Assembly (NCBI GenBank): GCA_003133815.1
Contig: PKZR01000319.1
Coordinates: 1 to 11,829, forward strand
Origin: Limisphaerales bacterium
GTDB lineage: Bacteria > Verrucomicrobiota > Verrucomicrobiia > Limisphaerales > UBA11358
Direction: 5' to 3'
DNA length: 11,829 bases
The translations under genes were made by a program, and so were the position numbers. Under the pieces are notes generated by a model. The model ran no database searches. It was not told the DNA's origin and saw nothing but the letters and a program-made list of their open reading frames with translations. Positions 1-8,240 of this stretch are shown here, piece after piece; the stretch's first letter is position 1; the number at the start of each line of letters is the position of its first letter.

Positions 1-909
1 GCGCCGGTCGCGGAAGACAATGTTTCGGTGAAATATCTGAAGCGCGGTTCGTCCGGCGTGACGGTGACCGGTTCGACGGAACAATATCAAACCACGAGCG
101 GCTTGAATCTTTCGCAGGGCCGCTTTCTTTCCGCGGCGGAATGCGATAGCGGCAGGCCGATGTGCGTCATCGGCTCGGATTTGGCCACGAATTTATTTCT
201 GAACGAGTCGCCGCTCGGCGAAAAGATTTTTGTCCAGCGCCATCCGTTTGAAGTCGTCGGCGTGCTCGAAAAGCAGGGCGGCTTTTCCGAAAGCGGCGGC
301 GCGGACAACGGTATCATCATCCCGCTCGCGCAATACACCCGCGTCATTGACGACTCGCCGGATTACACCATCCAGGTGAAAGTCAAAGGCCTCGACCAGC
401 TTGATGACGCGAAGGAGGAGTTGCGCGCCGTGCTGCGTCGCGCGCGGCACATCGCGCCGGAAGACCCGGACAATTTTGCCATCAACCAGCAGGATGAATT
501 TCTGGAAATGTTTCACCGCGTCGCCGGAACCATCGCGGGCATCGGGCTTTTCATCACGGGGCTGGCGCTGTTCGTCGGCGGCATCGGCATCATGAACATC
601 ATGTTCGTCTCCGTCGCGGAGCGGACGCGAGAAATCGGCGTGCGCAAGGCCATCGGCGCGAAACGGCGTACAATTCTGCTGCAATTTCTGATCGAAGCGG
701 CGTTCATTTGTCTGATTGGCGGCGTTATCGCGTTGCTCATCGCGTGGCCGTCTACGTTGCTTCTGCGCAAAATAATGCCGGCGGAATTGTCGCCGGTTGT
801 CGTCGGCATTTCACTTATCGTTTCGGCGCTGACCGGCGTGCTGTCTGGTTTTTTCCCCGCGTGGCGCGCGGCGCGGATGAACCCCGTTGACGCCTTGAGA
901 AATGAATAG
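1..909 (+). CDS. MacB/FtsX-type ABC transporter permease, 5'-truncated by window edge
   Basis: The C-terminal 302 residues of an inner-membrane permease are visible; the reading frame is open from base 1, so the true start lies to the left and the internal GTG at 28 is not a credible start. The first ~165 visible residues form the periplasmic MacB_PCD-like domain (VIGSDLATNLF, then GEKIFVQRHPFEVVGVLEKQ). Then follow a membrane segment ending GGIGIMNIMFVSV, the family-typical cytoplasmic loop ERTREIGVRKAIGAKRR, a second membrane segment (AAFICLIGGVIALLIAW) and a third that runs into FFPAWRAARMNPVDALR. Four-span permeases of this type couple ATP hydrolysis in the cytoplasm to movement of substrates in the periplasm (MacB macrolide/toxin export, LolCDE lipoprotein release). 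No ATPase domain is visible; it is expected upstream or as a separate gene. The next gene starts 8 bases before this stop and encodes a paralogue, which suggests translational coupling and a heteromeric permease. Substrate cannot be told from sequence. Confidence 0.93.
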   Translation, partial: APVAEDNVSVKYLKRGSSGVTVTGSTEQYQTTSGLNLSQGRFLSAAECDSGRPMCVIGSDLATNLFLNESPLGEKIFVQRHPFEVVGVLEKQGGFSESGGADNGIIIPLAQYTRVIDDSPDYTIQVKVKGLDQLDDAKEELRAVLRRARHIAPEDPDNFAINQQDEFLEMFHRVAGTIAGIGLFITGLALFVGGIGIMNIMFVSVAERTREIGVRKAIGAKRRTILLQFLIEAAFICLIGGVIALLIAWPSTLLLRKIMPAELSPVVVGISLIVSALTGVLSGFFPAWRAARMNPVDALRNE

Positions 910-2161
910 GAACAAAATTTCATTTGTATCCGAGGCGCGTGAAAGTTTCACGATGGCGATCGGCTCAATTGCGTCGCACAAATTGCGCTCGGCGCTGACG
1001 TTGCTGGGCGTTCTCGTCGGCGTTTTTTCAATCATCGTGGTGATGACGGCGATGCGCGTGATGCAGGCCAACATCGAGCGGCAGTTGAGTTCGCTCGGCA
1101 GCGACACCTTCATGATCCGCAAATGGCCGAACACTTACTTCGGATTTTCCGGCGACCTGGAAAAATACTGGCGCCGCAAGAACATCACGCTCAAGCAGGG
1201 GAAACTGTTACAGGACAAAACCACACTGCCGCTAAACATCGGCATGGAGTCGGCTTTTTGGTCCGGCGAAATCAAGACGCGTTACAATACCAGCGCGCCG
1301 ACGGTGCGGCTTTATGGCGAGACGCCCGGCAGTTTTCCCGCGCATAACTGGAATCTCGGCGACGGACGGTTGCTGTTCGACGCGGACGTGGACGGCGCGC
1401 GCAACGTTTGCGTGTTGGGCAGCGGGCTGGCGACAAACATTTTTCCAAACAGTCCGGCGGTCGGAGAACAGGTGAAGATAGACGGCATCAATTATTCAGT
1501 CGTCGGCGTGCTGGAAGGCAACGGAGCCGCGCTTGGCGGCGATCAGGATAATTTTGCAGTGGTGCCGCTGACCACCGGCTTGAACCGCTATGGCCGCTGG
1601 TATCGCAGCCTGAACATCCTCGTGCAGGCGCGCGACCGCGCGAGCTACAATGACACGCTTGAAGAAGTGCGGGGGGCATTGCGAGTCATCCGCAAGGTTC
1701 CGCCCGGCAAGGATGATGATTTTGAAATCCAATCCAACGATTCGTTGATCGAACAGTTCAAGACATTCACGCGCTCGGTGCGAATTGGAGTTGCGGTTGT
1801 CAGTTCCATTGCCTTGCTTGCGGCGGGCATCGGAATCATGAACATCATGCTCGTCTCGGTGACGGAACGGACGCGGGAGATCGGCATCCGCCGCGCGATC
1901 GGTGCGAAGAAGCGCAACATCATGGTGCAATTCATCATGGAGGCGGTCGTGCTGTGCGAGGTCGGCGGCGCGGTTGGCGTTGTGTTCGGGATTCTCGGCG
2001 GTAACGTGCTGGCGCTGGTTTTGAAATTGCCGCCGGCGATTCCGGTTGATTGGGTGATCATGGGCCTGGCAATTTGTTCGGTCGTGGGAATTGTTTTTGG
2101 AACTTATCCGGCATGGAAGGCGGCGAACCTCGACCCGATTGAATCGCTGCGATACGAGTGA
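902..2161 (+). CDS. MacB/FtsX-type ABC transporter permease (complete)
   Basis: A 419-residue inner-membrane permease, complete and lacking a fused ATPase domain, so it is a stand-alone permease, unlike E. coli MacB. Membrane span 1 is at about residues 30-50 (preceded by SHKLRSALTLLGVLVGV, typical of the family). The periplasmic MacB_PCD domain covers about 52-285. Three C-terminal spans lie near 293-318, 340-372 and 380-402, with the conserved loop TERTREIGIRRAIGAKKRN at about 321-339 and the family ending TYPAWKAANLDPIESLR. The ATG at 902 lies inside the end of the upstream permease gene (8-base overlap), and no Shine-Dalgarno motif precedes it, so translation probably depends on coupling to the upstream frame. 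The two permeases align through the loop and the C-terminus (IGIMNIM, ERTREIG, AIGAK), so they arose by duplication. Probably they pair on one ATPase, or belong to a longer array. The likely role is envelope export or extrusion; the substrate is unknown. Confidence 0.95.
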   Translation: MNRNKISFVSEARESFTMAIGSIASHKLRSALTLLGVLVGVFSIIVVMTAMRVMQANIERQLSSLGSDTFMIRKWPNTYFGFSGDLEKYWRRKNITLKQGKLLQDKTTLPLNIGMESAFWSGEIKTRYNTSAPTVRLYGETPGSFPAHNWNLGDGRLLFDADVDGARNVCVLGSGLATNIFPNSPAVGEQVKIDGINYSVVGVLEGNGAALGGDQDNFAVVPLTTGLNRYGRWYRSLNILVQARDRASYNDTLEEVRGALRVIRKVPPGKDDDFEIQSNDSLIEQFKTFTRSVRIGVAVVSSIALLAAGIGIMNIMLVSVTERTREIGIRRAIGAKKRNIMVQFIMEAVVLCEVGGAVGVVFGILGGNVLALVLKLPPAIPVDWVIMGLAICSVVGIVFGTYPAWKAANLDPIESLRYE

Positions 2162-2167
2162 ATCACT

Positions 2168-3304
2168 TCAAGCGCCGGACGGGCTGCTTTTGGTCTGAAA
2201 AACTGCCGCAGATTGCCGGCGGCGCTCGGCGACCAAGGCGAGAATTGCCTCGGCGGCTTCCACATCGCCGTTGATCTCAAATTTTGGCGGCATCGGCTGG
2301 CGTCCGATCCAGGAATCCTGACGGTGCATTTCCAAAAGTTTGTCGAGCAGGTTTTTTTCGTTCACCTTGAATCCGAGGCCGAGGTCGGCGGCCAGGCTGG
2401 CGTTGATGAACTGCTCGGCGTGGCCGGGCACGGGCAGCACGAACGTCGGTTTGCGAAACGCGAAGGCTTCCGACAGCGCGGAATAGCCGCCGTTGATGAC
2501 GAATGCGTCGGCGCGGGCGAGCAGCGCGAGATTGTTCATCTGGCGTCCGTGAAACGTCACGTTGCCATGCGATTCGCCCGCGCGCCCGACGACTTCGACC
2601 GCGAATGGAAATTCGCGCCCGGCAAAATTGACCTGCGTGGCGTGGACGGACCCGCTCAACATGAAGACGACCGTGCGCAACTGGCGCGGCTTGAGTTCGG
2701 GAGCGGGCGCGGCGATTTCGCGGACGGCGCGGCGGACAATCAGTCCGATGCGGCGGAATTTCGGATGGCGCGTGGGTGTGCGCAGCGGAAACGGGCTTAA
2801 AATCAGGTCGGCAAATTTCCGGTGGAAAAGGTAATCGGAAAATTCGACGAACCAGAAATGGCTTCTGACGCCTTGCGCTTCGCGGCGGTGTTTCAAAAAT
2901 TGGGTGACGACGACCTCGGAATTGTTGATGGCGACGATGGGAATTCCCTGCTTGCGAAGCGGGCCGATGGCGTATTCGGAATCAATCACCGCGATGTCGG
3001 GCCGGACTTTTTCGATGATTTCGCGCAGCCGGGCGCGCTTGGCGGCGGCGAGTTTTGCGAGCGAGCCGACGGATTTGAGCGTGGCCCAGCCGCTGACGCC
3101 GCCGTTGGTGCCGGAATAATAGAACGACGCCATTTCCTCGAGCGAGGCGATGCCGTTATGTTCCCGGAAATAAGCCAAGCCGTTGCCGGAGGTCAGCACA
3201 TGGACGGAGCAGCCGGCTGCGGCGAGGTTTTCAATCACCGCATGACAGCGCGTGCTGTTGCCAAGACCCAGGCCGTTGATCAAAAACAGACAGGAAATTG
3301 CCAC
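2168..3304 (-). CDS. MurG-like GT-B family glycosyltransferase
   Basis: A 378-residue soluble protein resembling the GT28/MurG and MJ1255-type glycosyltransferases, which move a sugar from a nucleotide donor to a lipid or glycan acceptor at the cytoplasmic face of the membrane. The N-terminal Rossmann-like half opens with a strand and glycine-rich loop (FLINGLGLGNSTRCHAV, about residues 7-23). The central part has RPDIAVIDSE (101-110), where enzymes of this group have an aspartate-containing second strand. The C-terminal donor-binding half has FVINGGYSALSEAF (268-281) and FVLPVPGHAEQFINA (288-302), the usual GGxxxxxEA and P...G..EQ..NA signature. The glycine loop has N16 where relatives usually have His (GHxxR), see findings. 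The start is a GTG (3304) with no Shine-Dalgarno motif; it begins right at the first beta strand, so there is little room for a later start. It lies 42 bases behind the membrane glycosyltransferase gene on the same strand and may be co-transcribed. GC content is high, like the genome background. Donor and acceptor are unknown. Confidence 0.82.
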   Translation of the reverse strand: MAISCLFLINGLGLGNSTRCHAVIENLAAAGCSVHVLTSGNGLAYFREHNGIASLEEMASFYYSGTNGGVSGWATLKSVGSLAKLAAAKRARLREIIEKVRPDIAVIDSEYAIGPLRKQGIPIVAINNSEVVVTQFLKHRREAQGVRSHFWFVEFSDYLFHRKFADLILSPFPLRTPTRHPKFRRIGLIVRRAVREIAAPAPELKPRQLRTVVFMLSGSVHATQVNFAGREFPFAVEVVGRAGESHGNVTFHGRQMNNLALLARADAFVINGGYSALSEAFAFRKPTFVLPVPGHAEQFINASLAADLGLGFKVNEKNLLDKLLEMHRQDSWIGRQPMPPKFEINGDVEAAEAILALVAERRRQSAAVFQTKSSPSGA

Positions 3305-3346
3305 GTCACAAATTGGATTTACCCGCCGCCAAAAGCAACATTATTG

Positions 3347-4906
3347 TCACGGCAACGCGACAAACGCTATTCCATTGCCGTAAAAGGCGGTGGATGGATT
3401 GTCCGGCCTGATTTCGTCCGACCGGCATAATTTATAGATCACCGGGACATTTTTTTTGTCCAAAACTGAAGCGCGTTCCTTTTCCCGTATGCTGACAAAT
3501 TGCCGTATCAAAAGTGCGTCCCGCAGAAATTCGTCGTTTTCAGGCAGAGATTGACGGTAAGCTGTATCATCCACGGAGATGGGAATGTCCGGCCCGGAAT
3601 GTTTTTTTAGTTGTTGATAAACTATTTCCAGTTTGCGGAAACTGGGAATAAAGACAGACCCTCGTTCAATGTTGTTTTTTTGGTAAATGTCCGTTCCGAT
3701 CATCACCCAAAAGTTGGCGAGGGTTGCTATGACAAGCATCAAGCGGAACATTTGTTTCCCGGGCGATGTCGCCAGCCAGCGTGCGGCCCCAACGCCGACG
3801 AGCCCAAAAAACGGCATTATGAAGACAAGACAATATCTTGCATGAAATGATTTTCCACCCAGCAACGAGAACATCACTGGCAGTGAAAAGAGCATGCATA
3901 ATAAGGCCACCCCGGAAGTTCTAAAAAATTCCTTGCGTGAACTCCATTGAAAGCCGAACCACGATTTTCTAATTTCCACATAGGCTCCAATGACCAGCCA
4001 CCCAGCCACGACGGTCAACATTGCATAAATGCCGTATAAGACAAATTCACTGCCAAAGCAAGCCCGGCCAAATTCAGCGTATTCACTGTCATTGCGTATC
4101 CAGCCCGGCGACCAGTTGACCAAAAACCCGGCCGTTGAGCTGAATATCTTCAACACACCCGCTGAAAAATGTCCCGAATCCGCTGTCAACATTCCGATGG
4201 TATTTTGCCAGTGGTTTGCCATGTCTCCTTTTATGTATGGCAGGTAAATGCAGAAGCCCGACAAAATTCCGCCAGCCAGCCACAGATAATTCAGGCGTGC
4301 GCCGCTGATGATGACGACGGCAATTGCGGTCGGAATTAACATGAACCCGGACATGTGAAACTGTAGGGACAGCATCGGGATGAATGGAACCCAGAAAACA
4401 GCGCGCGAATTATCACGCTGGACCACCTGCCACAAGGCAAGAAAGTACAAGGTTCCAAAAAACGGCATCAGATTGGGATTGTAAGCGGAAACCGAAAAGG
4501 CTACGACCCGTGGAAAAGTGGCGACAAAAAAGGCCGTCCATAATCCTGCAAGTTGTCCGGCTGCCCGAGCAGCCAGAAGGTAGGCAAGATATATGGTGAA
4601 CGTGTTTACCAGCAAAATTTCGACCATGATTCCTTCAGGAGAACCGTCCAGTTGCAGTCCACACAGGCAGAACAAAGTCCAAAGCGGGCCAGGCAGCTTG
4701 GAATGCGAATTGAAATTTGGCTGACCGATATACTGCGATTTTGGATCTCCATTAGCATAATCCACGGCGACCGAATATGCAGCTATGCTGTCCCCCTGCA
4801 TGTTGAAATAATAGCCCTGTCCACATTCGAGATGTATACAGCGAAGACAAAAGCCCAGCAGCAAAATAGAAATAATCCCCAACGGCGAATATCTTGGCTG
4901 GCTCAT
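3347..4906 (-). CDS. GT39/ArnT-like integral membrane glycosyltransferase (GT-C fold)
   Basis: A 519-residue polytopic membrane protein. Span 1 is at about residues 8-24. It is followed by a first periplasmic loop with an acidic residue (MQGDSIAAYSVAVDY, D39) and then a second loop with NSHSKLPGPLWTL (about 66-77). This is the arrangement of GT-C transferases of the PMT/ArnT group, where an Asp in loop 1 is catalytic and a K-P-x motif follows. About nine to eleven further hydrophobic stretches run to residue ~405, and a soluble C-terminal tail of ~110 residues (from about 406) ends the protein. Enzymes of this class use polyprenyl-phosphate sugars on the outer face of the inner membrane to decorate lipids, proteins or polysaccharide. 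The ATG at 4906 sits directly before the first span; upstream is an A-rich run with no Shine-Dalgarno motif. Codon composition is unlike its neighbours: three sampled 60-base lines gave 45-47% GC against 65-70% in the flanking genes, suggesting acquisition by transfer. Exact sugar and acceptor cannot be inferred. Confidence 0.82.
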   Translation of the reverse strand: MSQPRYSPLGIISILLLGFCLRCIHLECGQGYYFNMQGDSIAAYSVAVDYANGDPKSQYIGQPNFNSHSKLPGPLWTLFCLCGLQLDGSPEGIMVEILLVNTFTIYLAYLLAARAAGQLAGLWTAFFVATFPRVVAFSVSAYNPNLMPFFGTLYFLALWQVVQRDNSRAVFWVPFIPMLSLQFHMSGFMLIPTAIAVVIISGARLNYLWLAGGILSGFCIYLPYIKGDMANHWQNTIGMLTADSGHFSAGVLKIFSSTAGFLVNWSPGWIRNDSEYAEFGRACFGSEFVLYGIYAMLTVVAGWLVIGAYVEIRKSWFGFQWSSRKEFFRTSGVALLCMLFSLPVMFSLLGGKSFHARYCLVFIMPFFGLVGVGAARWLATSPGKQMFRLMLVIATLANFWVMIGTDIYQKNNIERGSVFIPSFRKLEIVYQQLKKHSGPDIPISVDDTAYRQSLPENDEFLRDALLIRQFVSIREKERASVLDKKNVPVIYKLCRSDEIRPDNPSTAFYGNGIAFVALP

Positions 4907-4976
4907 GCTTGGATTTTTTTTGTTGTGACCGCCAGCTCGTCAATTCGCAATGATGTCTTTATGAGTCGTCTTGAGA

Positions 4977-7900
4977 TCAGTCTTCGGAAAACAAATATTC
5001 CAAATCCACAGCTGTGAGGCTGCGCGCGAAACCTTCCTCGCCTAGAACATCGGCGATAGTCTGCGCCTTGCTCTGCTGCAGTTCCCAGATTTTCTCCTCG
5101 ACGGTGCCGGGCGCTATCAAACGATATGCGTTCACCGTCTGCGTCTGGCCGATGCGATGCGAGCGGTCGATGGCTTGCGCCTCCACTGCCGGATTCCACC
5201 ATGGATCATAAAGCACAACATAGCTGGCGTTGGTCAGATTTAATCCCGTTCCCGCCGCGCGCAAACTCAAAAGGAAGACGCCTGCTCCTGTGTCGCTTTG
5301 AAATGCATTAACGACCGCCTGCCGGTCTTTCGTCTGGCCGGTGAGCATGTGCGTCTTGATTTGTCGGGCTGCACAATCCTTTTCGAGCAATTGCAGCATT
5401 TGGACAAATTGGGAGAAAACCAAAACTTTCTGTCCGTCGGCAATGAGCGGGTCAAGCAATTCAAAAAGTGTCTCGGTTTTGCCAGACGCCGTGTCGCTGC
5501 CGACAAGCGATGGGTGGCAGCAGACCTGTCGCAACCGCGTCAGCGCGGCGAGGACGTGCATCTTCGATTTGTTCAAGCCCTGCGTCTCCACAGCCTTCAT
5601 CACCTGATCGCGGCTGCGGCGCAGTTCAGCCAGATACAATTTGCGCTGCTCGTCGCCGAGTGGGCAGTCGCGTCGCTCTTCAATGCGGTCTGGCAAATCT
5701 TTTGCGACGTGTTTTTTCAAACGGCGCAGCAGCAGCGGGCGCAATTTTGCGGATAAACGGCGGCGCGCAATGCGCTGTTCGCTTTCTGCATTTGCACCAC
5801 GCGGCTCGTAAGTCTCCAAAAATTGTTCCTGATTGCCGAGGTAACCGGGCTGGATGAAATCCACGATGCTCCACAGGTCGAGCAGCCGGTTTTCCAGCGG
5901 CGTGCCGGTGAGCGCAATTTTATTTTCGCATTTCAACTGTTTCACCGACTGCGTGACCTGCGCGCCCGGATTTTTTATGAACTGGGCCTCGTCGAGAATC
6001 ACCGCGCGGAAGGAAAATTTATGAAATTCCTCGAGATCGCGCCGCAGCAGCGCGTAATTGGTTACGATCAAATCGTGCTGCGGAATCTGCTTGCGCAAAT
6101 TGTGCCGCGCCGCGCCGCTTTCCAGCACGAGCACTTTCAAATTCGGCGTGAATTTTTCCGCCTCGCGCCGCCAGTTGTGCAAAACGGACGCCGGACAAAT
6201 CACGAGCGACGGCTTGTGGTTTTTTTTGTTCTGGTCCTGCAACCACGCAAGCCAAGTCAAAGTCTGTAGCGTTTTTCCAAGGCCCATGTCGTCGGCGAGA
6301 ATGCCGCCGAGCTTGATGCGGACGAGATGTGCGAGAAAATCGAACCCGTCCTTTTGATACGGACGCAGCTCCGCATTCAACATTTTCGGCAGCTCGACGC
6401 TAGGGACGCCCTTGAATTCGGAAACGCGCTTGCGCAATTCCTTCGCTTCGGGCGTTTCCGCGAAACGCGAAAATTCCTCATCATCCAAGTGGGCGACATT
6501 TTCCAGGCCGACGCGTTGTGGCACGGCGATCAAACCATCCACGCCCATGTCGGCCATCGCCTCGTGCGCACCTTGCACGGCGTCGGTGTCGAGTTCGACC
6601 CAGCCGGAATTCGGCAGTTTCACAAAACGTCCGGTCGCGGTCGCAAGTCGTTCCAAATCCGCCTTGCTCAATTTCAAACCCTCTTGCTCCCATTCTGCGG
6701 AAACCGAAAGCCAGTCAATGCCGCTGCCCTTGACGATTAATTTCGGCTTGAGCTGTCGCGGCGTCAGGAACAGGCGGTGAAACGCCCCATTGCCGAGAAA
6801 TTCCGAGTTTGCCGGGCGCGACGCCCACGCTTCGGCAAGCGAGCCGAGAAAGTTTTCATTCGCGTCGCCAATCCACAAGCCGGGCTCGGGCGTGAACCAG
6901 TCCAGTTTGCGAAGCCACTGCGTCGCCGGTTCAAGGCGCGCATCGTCGAGAATTTCCGGTTTGTCGTGCGGGCGTTTTTGCGCGTCGTTGGCGACCCATT
7001 CGTTTCCGTTCCAAAACCAGATGCTTTGGTCGCGCCCGCTTTTGGCGAGCAGGCGCAAACGAACCGTGTCGTCGAGCAGTTCAAAAACAAATTGTGGCGA
7101 CGCCGAATGTGCGACACACAAACTTTCCCAGTCCACGCCGTGATTCGACTGCGTCTTGCGCAGATGCAACAGCAGCCGATGGCTTAATTTTCGGACGGGC
7201 ACCGACGGCTTGTGCGCGAGATATTTCAGCACGCGCGACGGCGGCGCGTTGCGCAAAAGGAAAAAAGTGTTTCCCACGAGCGCAAGCGGCGGCTGGTGGT
7301 TGAAAAATTTTGCGTCGCCGACGGAATGGTTCTCGCCGCCAGGCAATGCGAAGCGGTGCGTGAACGAAAGTTCCTTGTCGCCGTTTTCCAGATGCGGCGC
7401 GAGCGAAATGATCTGGCCGTGAAATTGCAGCGGCTGTCCGGTGCCAGAAAAATCGAGGCGGTTCGTATTGCCCCAGCGCGCGAGCCATTGCAGCAGTTCG
7501 CCGTCCGATAAGATCAAGATGTCCGCACCGTCCTGCCGGTTGCGGTGCGTGTCGGCGATCCATTGGATGAACTCCCAGTCGGTCGGCGGAAACAGTTCCT
7601 GCTCGTGCGTCGCGCGGACGACGAGATCGATCATCTCGCGTAGCGTGCGCGCTTTTTCGCCCGTGCGGGGGCGCGACAAAAGAAATTGCACGGTAAGGCG
7701 ATGGCGCGACGGTTCTTCGTCATCCGGCTTCGCCTTGCAAATAACTCGCAAGGTTGCGCGCGGCGTGTCGAGCAGCGGCATCGCGGGTGGCGAGAGCCAG
7801 TTCTCCAGTTCCTGGACGAGTTTCAATTCCTGCTCGGCCTCCTCGGCCTTGGCGAAACGATCAAGGCTGGCGTGCGTCTGCAATTCCGGCGGCACGGAAC

Positions 7901-8240
7901 GTTTCGCGCGCAAAAACAAGAACGCCAGTTCCTCCAGCCGGGTTTTGCCGGTTGCGTTCAATAAACGCGGCCACCAGTTGGTGTCGGGAAAATCCTTTCG
8001 GGAGAGCAGGAGTTTTTCGAAGTAATCCTCCAGCAGCAGCCACGAGCGCTGCGAGTCGGGGCAGGTTGCGAAACTTTTCAGGATGTCCTCGCGGCCGCAA
8101 ACGGTCTCCTTGGAGTCGGAAAGTTCGCGGCGCAAGTCTGCGAAAGCGCCATAGGTTTGCGACAGCACTTTGTGGTGCGCGTCGTATTTCGTTCCGCCCG
8201 TTCTCGGGCCGCTCGGGTTTCTAATTGCTACTTTCGGCAT
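4977..8240 (-). CDS. SNF2-family DEAD/DEAH-box helicase-like ATPase (bacterial SNF2, SNF2_assoc type)
   Basis: A 1087-residue Swi2/Snf2-type double-stranded nucleic acid translocase. The motor occupies the last ~465 residues with all key motifs intact: ADDMGLGKT (Walker A, K656, about 649-657), VICPASVLHNW (Ia, 680-690), LDEAQ (Walker B, 749-753), LTGTPLENR (III, 777-785), VLVFSQF (IV, 939-945), SLRAAGTGLNL (V, 992-1002) and DRSHRIGQ (VI, 1025-1032, with R1026 and R1029). Just before the motor, residues ~508-552 (DWLSVSAEWEQEGLKLS ... RFVKLPNSGWVEL) resemble the bacterial SNF2-associated region. The first ~500 residues are not recognisable to me. The SWIM zinc finger (CxC...CxH) that many bacterial relatives carry near the N-terminus is not visible. 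Such proteins displace or remodel proteins on DNA or RNA polymerase (RapA/HepA is the known example). This one is a different subgroup, so I give no gene symbol. Start ATG 8240 has no Shine-Dalgarno motif; it reads divergently from asd. The downstream gene follows after 70 bases. Confidence 0.95.
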   Translation of the reverse strand: MPKVAIRNPSGPRTGGTKYDAHHKVLSQTYGAFADLRRELSDSKETVCGREDILKSFATCPDSQRSWLLLEDYFEKLLLSRKDFPDTNWWPRLLNATGKTRLEELAFLFLRAKRSVPPELQTHASLDRFAKAEEAEQELKLVQELENWLSPPAMPLLDTPRATLRVICKAKPDDEEPSRHRLTVQFLLSRPRTGEKARTLREMIDLVVRATHEQELFPPTDWEFIQWIADTHRNRQDGADILILSDGELLQWLARWGNTNRLDFSGTGQPLQFHGQIISLAPHLENGDKELSFTHRFALPGGENHSVGDAKFFNHQPPLALVGNTFFLLRNAPPSRVLKYLAHKPSVPVRKLSHRLLLHLRKTQSNHGVDWESLCVAHSASPQFVFELLDDTVRLRLLAKSGRDQSIWFWNGNEWVANDAQKRPHDKPEILDDARLEPATQWLRKLDWFTPEPGLWIGDANENFLGSLAEAWASRPANSEFLGNGAFHRLFLTPRQLKPKLIVKGSGIDWLSVSAEWEQEGLKLSKADLERLATATGRFVKLPNSGWVELDTDAVQGAHEAMADMGVDGLIAVPQRVGLENVAHLDDEEFSRFAETPEAKELRKRVSEFKGVPSVELPKMLNAELRPYQKDGFDFLAHLVRIKLGGILADDMGLGKTLQTLTWLAWLQDQNKKNHKPSLVICPASVLHNWRREAEKFTPNLKVLVLESGAARHNLRKQIPQHDLIVTNYALLRRDLEEFHKFSFRAVILDEAQFIKNPGAQVTQSVKQLKCENKIALTGTPLENRLLDLWSIVDFIQPGYLGNQEQFLETYEPRGANAESEQRIARRRLSAKLRPLLLRRLKKHVAKDLPDRIEERRDCPLGDEQRKLYLAELRRSRDQVMKAVETQGLNKSKMHVLAALTRLRQVCCHPSLVGSDTASGKTETLFELLDPLIADGQKVLVFSQFVQMLQLLEKDCAARQIKTHMLTGQTKDRQAVVNAFQSDTGAGVFLLSLRAAGTGLNLTNASYVVLYDPWWNPAVEAQAIDRSHRIGQTQTVNAYRLIAPGTVEEKIWELQQSKAQTIADVLGEEGFARSLTAVDLEYLFSED

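Noticed and set aside
4907..4976. Terminator or promoter between the SNF2 and GT39-like genes, given eight A residues on the minus strand and a TTGACG
   Set aside because: The A-run is on the wrong strand sense for an intrinsic terminator of the SNF2 gene, no stem precedes it, and no acceptable -10 box lies at the right distance from TTGACG.
4553..5017. Plus-strand open frame of 154 codons over the junction of the SNF2 and GT39-like genes
   Set aside because: It is antisense to two strongly supported genes, has no recognisable motif and no promoter or ribosome site; a shadow frame.
7441..8025. Long plus-strand frames (up to about 194 codons) antisense to the SNF2 gene, and similar ones at 2213-2800, 2822-3430 and 5298-5756
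   Set aside because: Their translations are low-complexity and Arg/Ser/Ala-rich, as expected from GC-rich antisense frames, while the opposite strand has intact family motifs.
4977..8240. SNF2 gene as part of an anti-phage defence island (DISARM-like)
   Set aside because: No methyltransferase, nuclease, phospholipase-D or other defence partner lies nearby; neighbours are glycosyltransferases and asd.
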